A stretch of 64,000 nucleotides of DNA, from assembly GCA_040394475.1 (NCBI GenBank), contig JBEBSD010000017.1:23958-87957 (forward strand), in the 5' to 3' direction. The stretch's first letter is position 1. Each line of letters opens with the position of its first letter. Below the pieces are notes generated by a model, which ran no database searches, was not told the DNA's origin, and saw nothing but the letters and a program-made list of their open reading frames with translations. The position numbers were made by a program, and so were the translations under genes. This DNA comes from JBEBSD01 sp040394475 (lineage in GTDB: Bacteria; Bacteroidota; Bacteroidia; Cytophagales; Spirosomataceae). This document shows, one piece after another, positions 43,689 through 52,510 of this stretch.

Positions 43689-44410
43689 CATTGCATATCG
43701 CATCTGATACGGCCTCGCTCAGCCTCAAACTGGCGGAATACCTGAAGGACCAAATCCTGGAAACCCTTCAGCAACAAGAACGGTTTACGCTCGTGCTGTC
43801 CGGTGGAAGTACCCCTAAGCAGCTTTACGACCTGCTGGCAGAACCTCCTTTCCGGGATGAGATTCCCTGGGAAAAGATTCATTTTTTCTGGGGTGACGAA
43901 CGGTTCGTTCCGTTCGAAGATGAACGCAACAACGCCCGGATGGCCTATGAAACACTTCTGAACAAGGTTAACGTACGCCCGGAAAACATCCACGTGATGC
44001 GCACCGATCTGGATCCCGAAGCTGCCGTTTTACAGTACGAGTCACTGCTGAAGGCCTATTTCGGAGAATGCGAAACCACCTTTGACCTGGTTCTTCTGGG
44101 GATGGGTGACGACGCCCATACACTCTCGCTTTTCCCGGGGACCGCGGTCATTCATGAAATGGATAAATGGGTGCATGCATTCTTCCTTAAAGCGCAGGAA
44201 ATGTACCGGATTACCCTCACGGCTCCGGTTGTTAATAAAGCCGCACGTGTCGTATTCCTGACAGCCGGCGCTAACAAAGCTTCCGCACTTAAACAGGTGC
44301 TGGAAGGAGAAAAAGACCTGGATCAATACCCGTCTCAGATCATTCAGCCGGAAAACGGAGCGCTGCATTGGTTCATTGATACTGCTGCTGCGAGCCTTCT
44401 GACCAACTGA
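43685..44410 (+). CDS. pgl: 6-phosphogluconolactonase (DevB type)
   Basis: 241 residues of the glucosamine-6-phosphate isomerase/6-PGL family: LVLSGGSTPKQLYDLL, FFWGDERFVPFEDERNNARMA and LVLLGMGDDAHTLSLFPGT. Hydrolyses 6-phosphogluconolactone between the Zwf and Gnd steps. Its ATG overlaps the zwf TGA (ATGA), so translation is coupled, and all three oxidative pentose phosphate enzymes are made from one message. Confidence 0.96.
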   Translation: MTLHIASDTASLSLKLAEYLKDQILETLQQQERFTLVLSGGSTPKQLYDLLAEPPFRDEIPWEKIHFFWGDERFVPFEDERNNARMAYETLLNKVNVRPENIHVMRTDLDPEAAVLQYESLLKAYFGECETTFDLVLLGMGDDAHTLSLFPGTAVIHEMDKWVHAFFLKAQEMYRITLTAPVVNKAARVVFLTAGANKASALKQVLEGEKDLDQYPSQIIQPENGALHWFIDTAAASLLTN

Positions 44411-44434
44411 AGGTTACCGCCCTGATACATTCTT

Positions 44435-44476
44435 ACCCCTGCTACCGGTCGGCACCGACCAGTAGCAGGGGTTTTT
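44435..44476 (+). terminator. Terminator of the gnd-zwf-pgl operon
   Basis: ACCCCTGCTAC pairs with GTAGCAGGGGT, extended through one mismatch by GGTCG/CGACC, loop GCAC-like, then TTTTT. Confidence 0.9.
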
Positions 44477-44614
44477 CTGATCCATAATTCCCGCCCCTTC
44501 TGCCCGAAGAGCACCCTGCAAAGGGTATAAAAATTTATTTTCTACTTATTAAAAGAAACAATACCTGACGTCCACGCGCCTGAATCCCCGTGTTTCATGT
44601 GCACAAAAGGTTAT

Positions 44615-44860
44615 CAGCTTTCGGCAATCAGCTATCAGCGGGGCCGCCCAGGTGGGGCCGCCCAGGCGCTTATTCATCGATGGCGGACGGCTTACCGCTT
44701 TGTATGCAATCCTTTTTCTGAAGGCTTATGGCTATTTCATCAGTATTTTATCACCAACATCACATCCACCCCCAGGTAAGCCCCGTAACACCTAAAACCC
44801 GACAGCCGATAGCTGATTGCCGACACCTAAGACCTAAAACCTAAAGCCTAACACCTCCAT
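44615..44860. repeat. Dispersed CAGCTATCAGC / ACCTAAAACC repeat region
   Basis: Contains CAGCTTTCGGCAATCAGCTATCAGC, given here as its parts CAGCTTTCGG and ATCAGCTATCAGC, then a 13-bp duplication GGGGCCGCCCAGG, and CCTAAAACC/CCTAAAGCC runs. Similar CAGCTATCAG runs recur at 49826-49870. Small frames here are by-products of the repeats. The rest of the gap to 44956 holds only the leader of the SGNH gene. Confidence 0.75.
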
Positions 44861-44956
44861 CTAAAATCCGGCAGGCCGAAAGCACAGGTAAGTTCTTTTT
44901 CTTAAAAGCTTTATATTGTGACCTTTTCCTAAAGAACCTATTTAATCAATTCTTAC

Positions 44957-46174
44957 ATGAAAAAGATTACGACCTTCACCGGTCATTTTGTAGTACTTTT
45001 ACTGGTCTTTTCTACCTTTAGCGCCCTTGCCCAAAACAATTCCGATGCGAAAGGAAGCATAGAACTCAAGCATGGCGACAGGGTGGTTTTTCTTGGAAAC
45101 TCACTGTTTGAAAACGATATTCCCGTCGGTTATCTGGAATATGCCCTCGCTACCCGGTGGCCGGACAGGGAGATTACTTTCCGGAATCTGGGCTGGAGCG
45201 GTGATAATGTTTTCGGGAGCGCCCGCAGCACCTTTACCAATCCGCCGACCGCCTATGATCATCTGATCCAGCAGCTTACCAGTGCCAACCCCACGGTTGT
45301 TTTCCTCGCCTACGGAGGAATTGAGGCGCAGCAAGGTGAAGCAGGCCTTGAGAACTTTCAGCAAGGATTGAATAAGCTCATCGATAAAATTGACGAACTG
45401 GGGGCACAAACAATACTATTGTCTACCATCCCCTTACTTTCAGGCCCGTCGGAGACGCTTACCAGCCAGAATGCACTGCTCGGGATGTACAGCAAAGCCA
45501 TTTCCCGAATCGCCGCTTCCCGGAACAAGCGATTTATTGATGTATACACCCCCATTCAGGAAATCAGCCCGTCTGTAACACTTTCCGAAAACGGGTTTCA
45601 GCTCAACGAAACCGGATACTATCACCTGGCCGACATCCTGGAAAGGGCGCTTGGCTTACCTTCCCGGCAGGAAACTCTGAGCATACAGCTTTCTAAAAGC
45701 GGTCTGCAGGCTTCTCCCGGAATTGAAGTAAGTCCCGCCGGGCAGGGCTATCAATTCAACATTAAACCGGGCATTCTGCCGCTGCCGCTTCCAGCCGATA
45801 AAACCCTGGGAACGATCGTACAGACCCTTAAAATTACGGGGCTCAAAAAAGGCATCTACACCCTGCAGACCGCAAGTGGCCAGATCCACACGGCTTCCGC
45901 CAAAGACTGGGAATCCGGAGTTTCCATCCGTCAGGGCGACGACTACAACCAGGCCGCCTGGTTACAGCACCTGATTACCAAGAAAAACGACTTGTTTTTT
46001 CAACAGTACCGGCCACTCAACCGGACCTATATTCTGGGTTTCCGTTCGTATGAACAAGGACGGCACAAGCAGGGATTGGAAGACCTCAATTTCATCATCA
46101 CCTGGCTGGAAGGCCAGATCAACGTGGGCAGATTCCCTACCTCTCAGACCTACCAACTCATTCCGGTTAAATAG
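44957..46174 (+). CDS. Secreted SGNH/GDSL-like hydrolase
   Basis: 405 residues with a signal peptide ending at ALAQN. Block I is FLGNSLFEND (Ser49 the nucleophile, GNSL in place of GDSL), followed by FRNLGWSGDNVFG (block II Gly), FLAYGGIEAQQG and, toward the end, NETGYYHLADIL (block V, His in the Asp-x-x-His position). SGNH proteins de-acetylate or de-esterify carbohydrates and lipids. Twenty-seven bases downstream begins the large PVC-type dehydrogenase, so they likely act together on an extracellular carbohydrate. Confidence 0.85.
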   Translation: MKKITTFTGHFVVLLLVFSTFSALAQNNSDAKGSIELKHGDRVVFLGNSLFENDIPVGYLEYALATRWPDREITFRNLGWSGDNVFGSARSTFTNPPTAYDHLIQQLTSANPTVVFLAYGGIEAQQGEAGLENFQQGLNKLIDKIDELGAQTILLSTIPLLSGPSETLTSQNALLGMYSKAISRIAASRNKRFIDVYTPIQEISPSVTLSENGFQLNETGYYHLADILERALGLPSRQETLSIQLSKSGLQASPGIEVSPAGQGYQFNIKPGILPLPLPADKTLGTIVQTLKITGLKKGIYTLQTASGQIHTASAKDWESGVSIRQGDDYNQAAWLQHLITKKNDLFFQQYRPLNRTYILGFRSYEQGRHKQGLEDLNFIITWLEGQINVGRFPTSQTYQLIPVK

Positions 46175-46201
46175 CATTCAAAAATATCAATTCAGTAAAA
46201 A

Positions 46202-49200
46202 ATGACAGGCTCTAAGTTAACAGCTCGTAAAAAAGGGGATATCGTTTCTTCCTCCGGGTTCTGCGGAAAATGGCTCAGCATTTTGCTCCTGTTGCCCGTG
46301 CTCCTTCTCATGTCCTCTTCTGCCAACCAGAACCGGCTCAGGGAATCACCAGACCCGGATCCGGAAAAAGAACGGGAATCATTCAAAATTGCGGAGGGCT
46401 TTGAAGTCTCCCTCTTTGCGGCCGAACCGTTGGTCATCAAACCCATCCAGATGAACTGGGATGCCGAAGGGCGCCTCTGGGTGGTCAGCAGTACAGCCTA
46501 TCCTCATCTCAAAACCGGCGAACAGGCCAACGACAAGATTTTCATACTGGAAGATACTGACGGTGACGGAAAAGCAGACAAATCGACCATCTTTGCCGAA
46601 GGGCTTCTCACGCCAACCGGAATTCTGCCGGGCGACGGCGGAGTATATGTCGCTAATTCTACCGAAATCCTCCATTTTGCCGATACTGACGGAGATGGGA
46701 AAGCCGACCAGCGTCGCCAGATCCTGAGCGGTTTCGGAACGGCCGATACGCACCACCTGATTCATACCTTCCGCTGGGGGCCCGAAGGACGCCTTTATTT
46801 TAACCAATCCATTTATATCTATAGCCACGTAGAAACCCCAACCGGCGTCAAACGGCTGGAAGGGGGCGGCGTATGGCAGTTGCGGCCCGAAACCCTCGAT
46901 CTGGATATCTATGCGAAGGGGCTGATCAATCCCTGGGGACTCCAGTTCGATCGCTGGGGACAGTCTTTCCTTACGGACGGCGCCGGGGGCGAAGGGATCA
47001 ATTACGGCTTTCCGGGGGCTACTTTCGTTACGGCGCCAGGAGCAGAACGGATTATCCGAGGGCTGAATCCCGGGCAACCCAAACACAGTGGTCTGGACAT
47101 TGTTTCCGGGAGGCACCTTCCGGAATCCTGGTCGGGCAGCCTGATCACCAACGATTTCCGTGCTAACCGGATCAATCGGTTTCATCTCGAAGAGCAAGGA
47201 AGCGGCTATGCCTCCAAGCAAACGGAGGACCTGATGTGGACCGACGATGTGGCATTCAGACCGGTAGATATTTCCGTAGGACCTGACGGGGCGATTTACG
47301 TAGCCGACTGGTATAACCCGATCATTCAACACGGAGAGGTAGATTTTCACGATCCCCGCCGCGACCAGGAGCATGGCCGCATCTGGCGGATCACTGCCAA
47401 AAACCGACCGTTGGTGGCTCGCCCCAAATTACAGAATGCTTCCGTCAAGGAATTGCTGGACGCCCTGAAACTCCCGGAAAACTGGACACGTTCACAAGCC
47501 AAACAAGTATTGAAAGAGCGCGGGAAAACTGCTGTTATTCCTGCACTTGAGCAATGGGTAGCGGCGCTTGATAAAAACGATAAAGAATACGAGCATCAGC
47601 TGTTAGAGGCGCTGCGGGTGTATCAGCACGTGGAGGTTGTCAACGAAGCGCTGCTGGTCCAGTTGCTTCATGCACAAAACCATCATGCACGGGCAGCCGG
47701 GCTCCGTGCGCTGTCGTTCTGGCACGATAAGATCGCTGATGCTCCGGCCCTTCTTACCCAAGCGGTAGCCGATCAACATCCTCAGGTACGTCTCGAAGCA
47801 GTGATGGCGCTCCGTAAATTGCAGACGGCTGAGGCAGCCCGCACCGCACTGGCTGTGGTGGAAAAACCCATGGATGAATTTCTCGATTATTCGCTCTGGC
47901 AAACGATCCGGGATCTGGAACCGCAGTGGACAGCCAAACTCAAAACCGAGCCCGGCTTTTTCGGAAATGCCCGGAAAACCACTTTTGCACTAAAATCAGT
48001 TAATAAGCCCGAAGCGGTGGCACAATTGATACAGCTTTACCAGCAAAACGAAGTGCCTGAGGAATATCAGAAGGACGTACTGAACTCCATTGCCAAAGTT
48101 GGTAACACCGGGGACCTCAATGCGCTTTTTGAACTGGCGCTAAAAAGTGCCGCCAACCCCACCAATAGCACGGCAGACCAGCTGTCAGCACTGGAAAATG
48201 CCGCCCGTCAGCGACGGGTGAAACCGGACCGTAACCTCTCGCAAATCACCAGCCTTTTGAACAGCCCGAACGAAGCTGTCACCTCCGGTGCGCTGCGGCT
48301 GATTGGGCTGTGGAAAATGGAAGAGCAGAGTACCTTGCTGACCGACATTGCCCGGAAAAGTGATAAAAACATTAAAAAGGCCGCGCTGGGCGCACTGGCA
48401 GCCATCGGAACCGATCATACCCAACAGCTTTTGCTGGAGTTGACCGGCACTAAAAATCCCGCAGATCTCCGGGTACTGGCTGCTGCGCAGCTGGTGCATT
48501 CCAACCCTGCGGCGGCCGCTAAAACGGGAGTAGGCATCCTGCAGTCGCTTCCCGGGGATACCGACGCTTCTGATCTGATTCAGGCCTTTATTGCCAATAA
48601 AGCAACCACCAAAGCTTTTGCAGATGAACTGAGCGGAAAAAAGATACCGGAGGAGCTTGCCCGGGCGGCCCGGCTGACCGTACAACGCCAGTTGCCATGG
48701 AACCGGCACAAAGATGACGATGTGAAGCAATTGAAAGAAGCGCTTGAAGCCACCGGCGGAACACTCCCGATAGAACGGATGCCTCAGGACCTTGATGACC
48801 GGCAAATCGCAGCACTCGCCCGCGATATCAGATCTACGGGCGAAGCGGACAAAGGCGAAGGGGTCTATCGCAAAGCAGAGTTGAGCTGTATGACCTGCCA
48901 TGCTGTCGGCGGCGCAGGCGGACGGATCGGCCCGGACCTGAGCAGCCTCGGAACCAGCTCCCCTACCGAAACGATTATCCGCTCGATCCTCTATCCTACG
49001 CACTCGATCAAGGAGGGGTACGAATTACAGCGGCTGGTGAAGAAAGACGGCAGTGAATTAATGGGCTACCTGGTCAGTACCGGCAATGCTGACGTGGTAA
49101 TGCGGGATGTAACGGGCCTTGAAGTGTCTGTTTCGAAAAGCCAGATCGAAAAGCTCGAAAGGATTCCGGGTTCGCTCATGCCTCCCGGTCTTACAGCCGG

Positions 49201-49732
49201 CCTGGAAAAGCAGGAATTTGTCAACCTGATTGCCTTCCTTTCACAACTGGGGGAATCCGGCGACTTCCGGGTACCCAATGCCCGCTTCGTAAGGCGTTGG
49301 GAAACGGCGGCAAGCGATAGCGATCTGGCCAAAAAAATCCTCCGGGAAGGCAGTGATTACCTGGTAAAAGCTCCGGATAAAGTGTCTTACTCACCGGTCT
49401 ATAGCAAAGTGGCGGGCGATCTTCCGATGGAAGAGCTGTCCATCCAGGATGTGGCTGTCAATAAGCAAATCAGTGTCGTGAGATTCGAAATCGAAGTGCT
49501 TACCAACGGAAATGTGCAACTGGATTTCAACAATACCACCGGGATCAATGCCTGGGACGGCACGAAAGCACTGAATGTTACCGGAACCGGAATTACAGCT
49601 GAAATGGCTCAGGGAATTCATTCCATTGTGCTGACCATCGACCGCCAGACGAATAAAGAAAAATCCTTACGTATCCAGCTCCTGGATGCCGCCAATACTC
49701 CCGCCCAAACCCGTTTGGTAATGGGGAACTAA
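46202..49732 (+). CDS. PVC-type membrane-bound dehydrogenase / HEAT-repeat / cytochrome c protein
   Basis: 1176 residues with an N-terminal membrane segment (about 24-38). Residues about 60-400 form a beta-propeller (Piru_Ver_Nterm-type, TIGR02604): IAEGFEVSLFAAEPLV, DTDGDGKADKSTIFAEGL, DVAFRPVDISVGPDGAIYVADWYNP. Residues about 420-860 are HEAT-like helical repeats. A c-type haem site CMTCH at 896-900 sits in the TIGR02603-type domain with GGRIGPDLSSLG. A short C-terminal beta domain (about 1060-1176) follows. The likely role is periplasmic sugar oxidation passing electrons to the haem; this is inferred from the family. In an operon with the SGNH gene. Confidence 0.85.
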   Translation: MTGSKLTARKKGDIVSSSGFCGKWLSILLLLPVLLLMSSSANQNRLRESPDPDPEKERESFKIAEGFEVSLFAAEPLVIKPIQMNWDAEGRLWVVSSTAYPHLKTGEQANDKIFILEDTDGDGKADKSTIFAEGLLTPTGILPGDGGVYVANSTEILHFADTDGDGKADQRRQILSGFGTADTHHLIHTFRWGPEGRLYFNQSIYIYSHVETPTGVKRLEGGGVWQLRPETLDLDIYAKGLINPWGLQFDRWGQSFLTDGAGGEGINYGFPGATFVTAPGAERIIRGLNPGQPKHSGLDIVSGRHLPESWSGSLITNDFRANRINRFHLEEQGSGYASKQTEDLMWTDDVAFRPVDISVGPDGAIYVADWYNPIIQHGEVDFHDPRRDQEHGRIWRITAKNRPLVARPKLQNASVKELLDALKLPENWTRSQAKQVLKERGKTAVIPALEQWVAALDKNDKEYEHQLLEALRVYQHVEVVNEALLVQLLHAQNHHARAAGLRALSFWHDKIADAPALLTQAVADQHPQVRLEAVMALRKLQTAEAARTALAVVEKPMDEFLDYSLWQTIRDLEPQWTAKLKTEPGFFGNARKTTFALKSVNKPEAVAQLIQLYQQNEVPEEYQKDVLNSIAKVGNTGDLNALFELALKSAANPTNSTADQLSALENAARQRRVKPDRNLSQITSLLNSPNEAVTSGALRLIGLWKMEEQSTLLTDIARKSDKNIKKAALGALAAIGTDHTQQLLLELTGTKNPADLRVLAAAQLVHSNPAAAAKTGVGILQSLPGDTDASDLIQAFIANKATTKAFADELSGKKIPEELARAARLTVQRQLPWNRHKDDDVKQLKEALEATGGTLPIERMPQDLDDRQIAALARDIRSTGEADKGEGVYRKAELSCMTCHAVGGAGGRIGPDLSSLGTSSPTETIIRSILYPTHSIKEGYELQRLVKKDGSELMGYLVSTGNADVVMRDVTGLEVSVSKSQIEKLERIPGSLMPPGLTAGLEKQEFVNLIAFLSQLGESGDFRVPNARFVRRWETAASDSDLAKKILREGSDYLVKAPDKVSYSPVYSKVAGDLPMEELSIQDVAVNKQISVVRFEIEVLTNGNVQLDFNNTTGINAWDGTKALNVTGTGITAEMAQGIHSIVLTIDRQTNKEKSLRIQLLDAANTPAQTRLVMGN

Positions 49733-49750
49733 AACACGGGAGTACTGCTC

Positions 49751-49797
49751 ATTAACCAACACAACCGGGTCGTAAGGGCCCGGTTGTGTTGGTTAAT
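49751..49797. repeat. Perfect 19-bp inverted repeat after the cytochrome gene
   Basis: ATTAACCAACACAACCGGG and its complement, 9-base loop (49770-49778). It would make a very stable hairpin, 19 bases past the stop, but it is followed by G-rich sequence and not a T-tract, so it may be an attenuated terminator or mRNA-stability element. Confidence 0.75.
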
Positions 49798-49825
49798 GGG
49801 GTGGGGTTTCGGCTTTCGGAGGTCG

Positions 49826-49951
49826 GAAATCGGCTTTCAGCTTTCAGCTATCAGCTATCAGCTATCGGCTTTTGGCAAATACGATGGGTGGATGGGTGGA
49901 TGGGTGAGCGGAGTCGAACCCAGGAGTCGAACCCAGGAGCTGAACCCACGG
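49826..49951. repeat. Short tandem repeats and CAGCTATCAG family
   Basis: CTTTCAGCTATCAGCTATCAGC, given as parts TTTCAGC and TATCAGC, is followed by GATGGGTG three times and GAGTCGAACCCAG twice plus a variant. No coding content is supported. The rest of the interval to 50224 contains short frames only and no identifiable gene. Confidence 0.8.
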
Positions 49952-50224
49952 CTTTCAGCCAGTTTTTTTAAAGAAGAGAGGGATCCCTGGTTTATCAGGG
50001 GCAAAAGAAAGAATGTGCTGGATTACTTGGACAAGAACGCTCGGCCTGAGATATGCCATTTATAATGATGACCATTTCTATAACAACTGTGCTACTAAAG
50101 TGCGCGATGTATTCGTGGACCTATTATTCGGACAATGCCCTCTCGAAACACAAACCGATCGCCGATTTCCGACAGCTGATTGCTGATTTCCGACAGCACG
50201 GCAACTGAAAGCGATCATTCACCT

Positions 50225-51478
50225 TCACACTGCTTCGGGTTCCACCTTTGTGCTTGCCACGAGCCGGTTGATAGTGAGGCCTTGTACAAAAATGGAGAAT
50301 ACGACCACGAAGTAGGTCATTGAAAGAAAAAGTTCTTTATGAAGGGAATTGTCGATCGAAAGGGCGAGCGCTACAGAGACCCCTCCCCGTAAGCCGCCCC
50401 AGACCAGGATTTTGATTGTCGGTGTATCAAAACGGCTTTTAAAGGGAATAATCTTGGCGGGGATCCAGATCGAAATCAGCCGGGCCAGCAGAACGATGCC
50501 GATGGCAATTACCCCTATTAACCAGTAATCGGTAATATCCGGAATGAGCAAAAGCTCAAATCCGATGATCAGGAACAAAATCGCATTCATGATTTCATCA
50601 ATCAGTTCCCAGAATTTATTCAGGTAATCACGGGTGTTTGCCGAAAGGTATCCGTCTTTCCGGCTCACATTCCCTACAACCAACCCTGAAGCAACCATTG
50701 CCAGCGGGCCTGAAATATGCATGGCATGCGCCACCAGGTATCCGCCCATCACAACGGCCAGGGTAATCAGGGCCGACACGTTATGGCTGTTGATCCTTCT
50801 CATCCCTTCTACTCCGATCACCCCGGTAAGCAGCCCCAGGCCCATGCCCCCGATCGCTTCCTTAAAGAAAAGCCAACTGATATTTCCCACAGACAGATCC
50901 ACGTGGGTCCCCTGCGCCAGCTGCAATAAAACTGCAAATATCACGACCGCCATGCCATCATTGAAAAGCGATTCGCCGGCTACCTTGGTTTCCAGGGCTT
51001 TCGAAACGCCTGCTTGTTTGAGGATACCGAGTACGGCAATGGGATCGGTTGGCGAAATGAGCGCCCCGAAGACCAGGCACTGGATCAGCGGCGCCTCCAG
51101 TCCCACTAACGGCAGGATGTAATAAACCAGCATCCCCACGACAAACGTCGAAATCAGCACACTGACGGTCGAAAAAACCACGACCGGCCCGCGTTGCTCT
51201 TTTAAATCCGAAAGCTTTATATGGATCGCCCCTGCAAATAACAGGAAGTTCAACATAGCCCCCATCAGGATTTCAGTAAAATCCAGCTTTGAAATAAATC
51301 CGGAAAACTCCATAAAGAGTTCCGGATAAATGTTACCTGTAACGACAAGGGCAATGGAAACCACCATCGCCATCAGCATAATACCGATGGTGGCAGGGAG
51401 CTTTAAGAAGCGCTCGTTGATATAGGAAAATGCTGCGGTAAGTACGATCAATACCGAAAACGAATAATATAATTCCAT
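50225..51478 (-). CDS. CPA1-type Na+/H+ antiporter
   Basis: 417 residues with about 12 membrane helices. Motifs CLVFGALISPTDPIAVLGILK (split) and GESLFNDGMAVVIFAVLL carry the paired aspartates of the NhaP/NhaK-type CPA1 cation/proton antiporters. GGLRGGVSVALALSI in the C-terminal half is also conserved. It lacks the long cytoplasmic C-terminal domain of some relatives. It exchanges Na+ (or K+/Li+) for protons in the inner membrane. Monocistronic. Confidence 0.93.
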   Translation of the reverse strand: MELYYSFSVLIVLTAAFSYINERFLKLPATIGIMLMAMVVSIALVVTGNIYPELFMEFSGFISKLDFTEILMGAMLNFLLFAGAIHIKLSDLKEQRGPVVVFSTVSVLISTFVVGMLVYYILPLVGLEAPLIQCLVFGALISPTDPIAVLGILKQAGVSKALETKVAGESLFNDGMAVVIFAVLLQLAQGTHVDLSVGNISWLFFKEAIGGMGLGLLTGVIGVEGMRRINSHNVSALITLAVVMGGYLVAHAMHISGPLAMVASGLVVGNVSRKDGYLSANTRDYLNKFWELIDEIMNAILFLIIGFELLLIPDITDYWLIGVIAIGIVLLARLISIWIPAKIIPFKSRFDTPTIKILVWGGLRGGVSVALALSIDNSLHKELFLSMTYFVVVFSIFVQGLTINRLVASTKVEPEAV

Positions 51479-51580
51479 CTGGAGACGATTTACAAGGCAA
51501 ATATGATTTCACAAAAAAACAATTTTCTTGAAAAAACTCAATGAAATGCCATCAATTATTTCGTTTTCTATCATAAAATC

Positions 51581-52411
51581 CTATTGAGACGTATATAAAA
51601 CAGGGTTCAGCGGACCATCCGCAGGGCCTCCTACGGGGCGTTCTCCGAGCCAGGTTTTCCAATCAGCCTCCTGGTAGGTATTATTGGCTGCCGTTATCCG
51701 CTGCATCTTATCCATATAAATGATCGTCATTACTTTCCTGGCTTTATCCGACTGATTGGCGCCGGCCCGGTGAAACAACCAGCCGCAATGGTAGCTGACC
51801 TCACCCAATTCAAAGGGCGCCTCGCAAATGGAGAAGTTTTGTTCCCGTAATGCTTCATTCAACAGCCGTTCGCTCTCATCACTGATCTCCAGCTCCCGTC
51901 CTATTTCGACCTGCTGGCTTTTCTCCGCAAAAGCCAGCGGCCCCATGACCATCGGGGTTTCCTGGAGAGGAATCCAGACCGTCACCGTCTTCACAGAAGA
52001 TAACGGCCAGTAATATTGGTCAGCGTGCCACGGAGTAATCCCGCCCCCGGGTTCCTTGTACAATGCCTGATCATGGTACAGGCGCACCCCTTCTACCCCC
52101 ATTAACTCCGCCGCGATACGCGCCAGTCTTTTGGAAAATACAAACTCCGCCACTTCCGGATCTTCACGCCATAGGTTCATTATCTGCAAAAACGCCTTTT
52201 CATAGGTTGTCCGTTCTTCCATTGGCTTGATCAATGTGTTCAGCTCAACCACCTTTTTGGTAATCAATTCGCCGTAGTAGTGCAGCAATGGCTCACTCAG
52301 GACCTGTTTTAGCTTCACATACCCATTGGCCCGATAAAAAGCCTTCACCTCCTCTGAAACCGGGTAAGGCCGGGCCAGTTCTTCCAAAAACAATTGTTTT
52401 AAATCTTCCAT
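51581..52411 (-). CDS. Phytanoyl-CoA dioxygenase (PhyH)-family protein
   Basis: 276 residues. Non-haem Fe(II)/2-oxoglutarate dioxygenase fold with H129-x-D131 in TPWHADQYYWPL, distal His214 in CGWLFHRAGANQ, and R225 in DKARKVMTIIY as the likely 2-oxoglutarate-binding Arg. The cytosolic enzyme would hydroxylate an unknown small molecule. It lies about 100 bases after the 5-oxoprolinase-like gene on the same strand, so they may be co-transcribed. Confidence 0.9.
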   Translation of the reverse strand: MEDLKQLFLEELARPYPVSEEVKAFYRANGYVKLKQVLSEPLLHYYGELITKKVVELNTLIKPMEERTTYEKAFLQIMNLWREDPEVAEFVFSKRLARIAAELMGVEGVRLYHDQALYKEPGGGITPWHADQYYWPLSSVKTVTVWIPLQETPMVMGPLAFAEKSQQVEIGRELEISDESERLLNEALREQNFSICEAPFELGEVSYHCGWLFHRAGANQSDKARKVMTIIYMDKMQRITAANNTYQEADWKTWLGERPVGGPADGPLNPVLYTSQ

Positions 52412-52510
52412 AAGACTTTCCGATACTCCGTTTACGAATCATTTCCTGTTAAAAGGGGAAACGGCACGCAGCTTACCATTCTGCGGGCAATTTTCTTCCG
52501 TGGTCCTCCC

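Noticed and set aside
42360..43703. 447-codon frame antisense to zwf
   Set aside because: zwf is unambiguous on the plus strand; this frame has no recognisable motif.
49905..49945. tRNA-like GAGTCGAACCC sequence
   Set aside because: Part of a 13-bp tandem repeat with no cloverleaf around it.
49784..50065. Frames with QLSAISYQLSA-type translations
   Set aside because: Characteristic by-product of CAGCTATCAGC repeats; no gene support.
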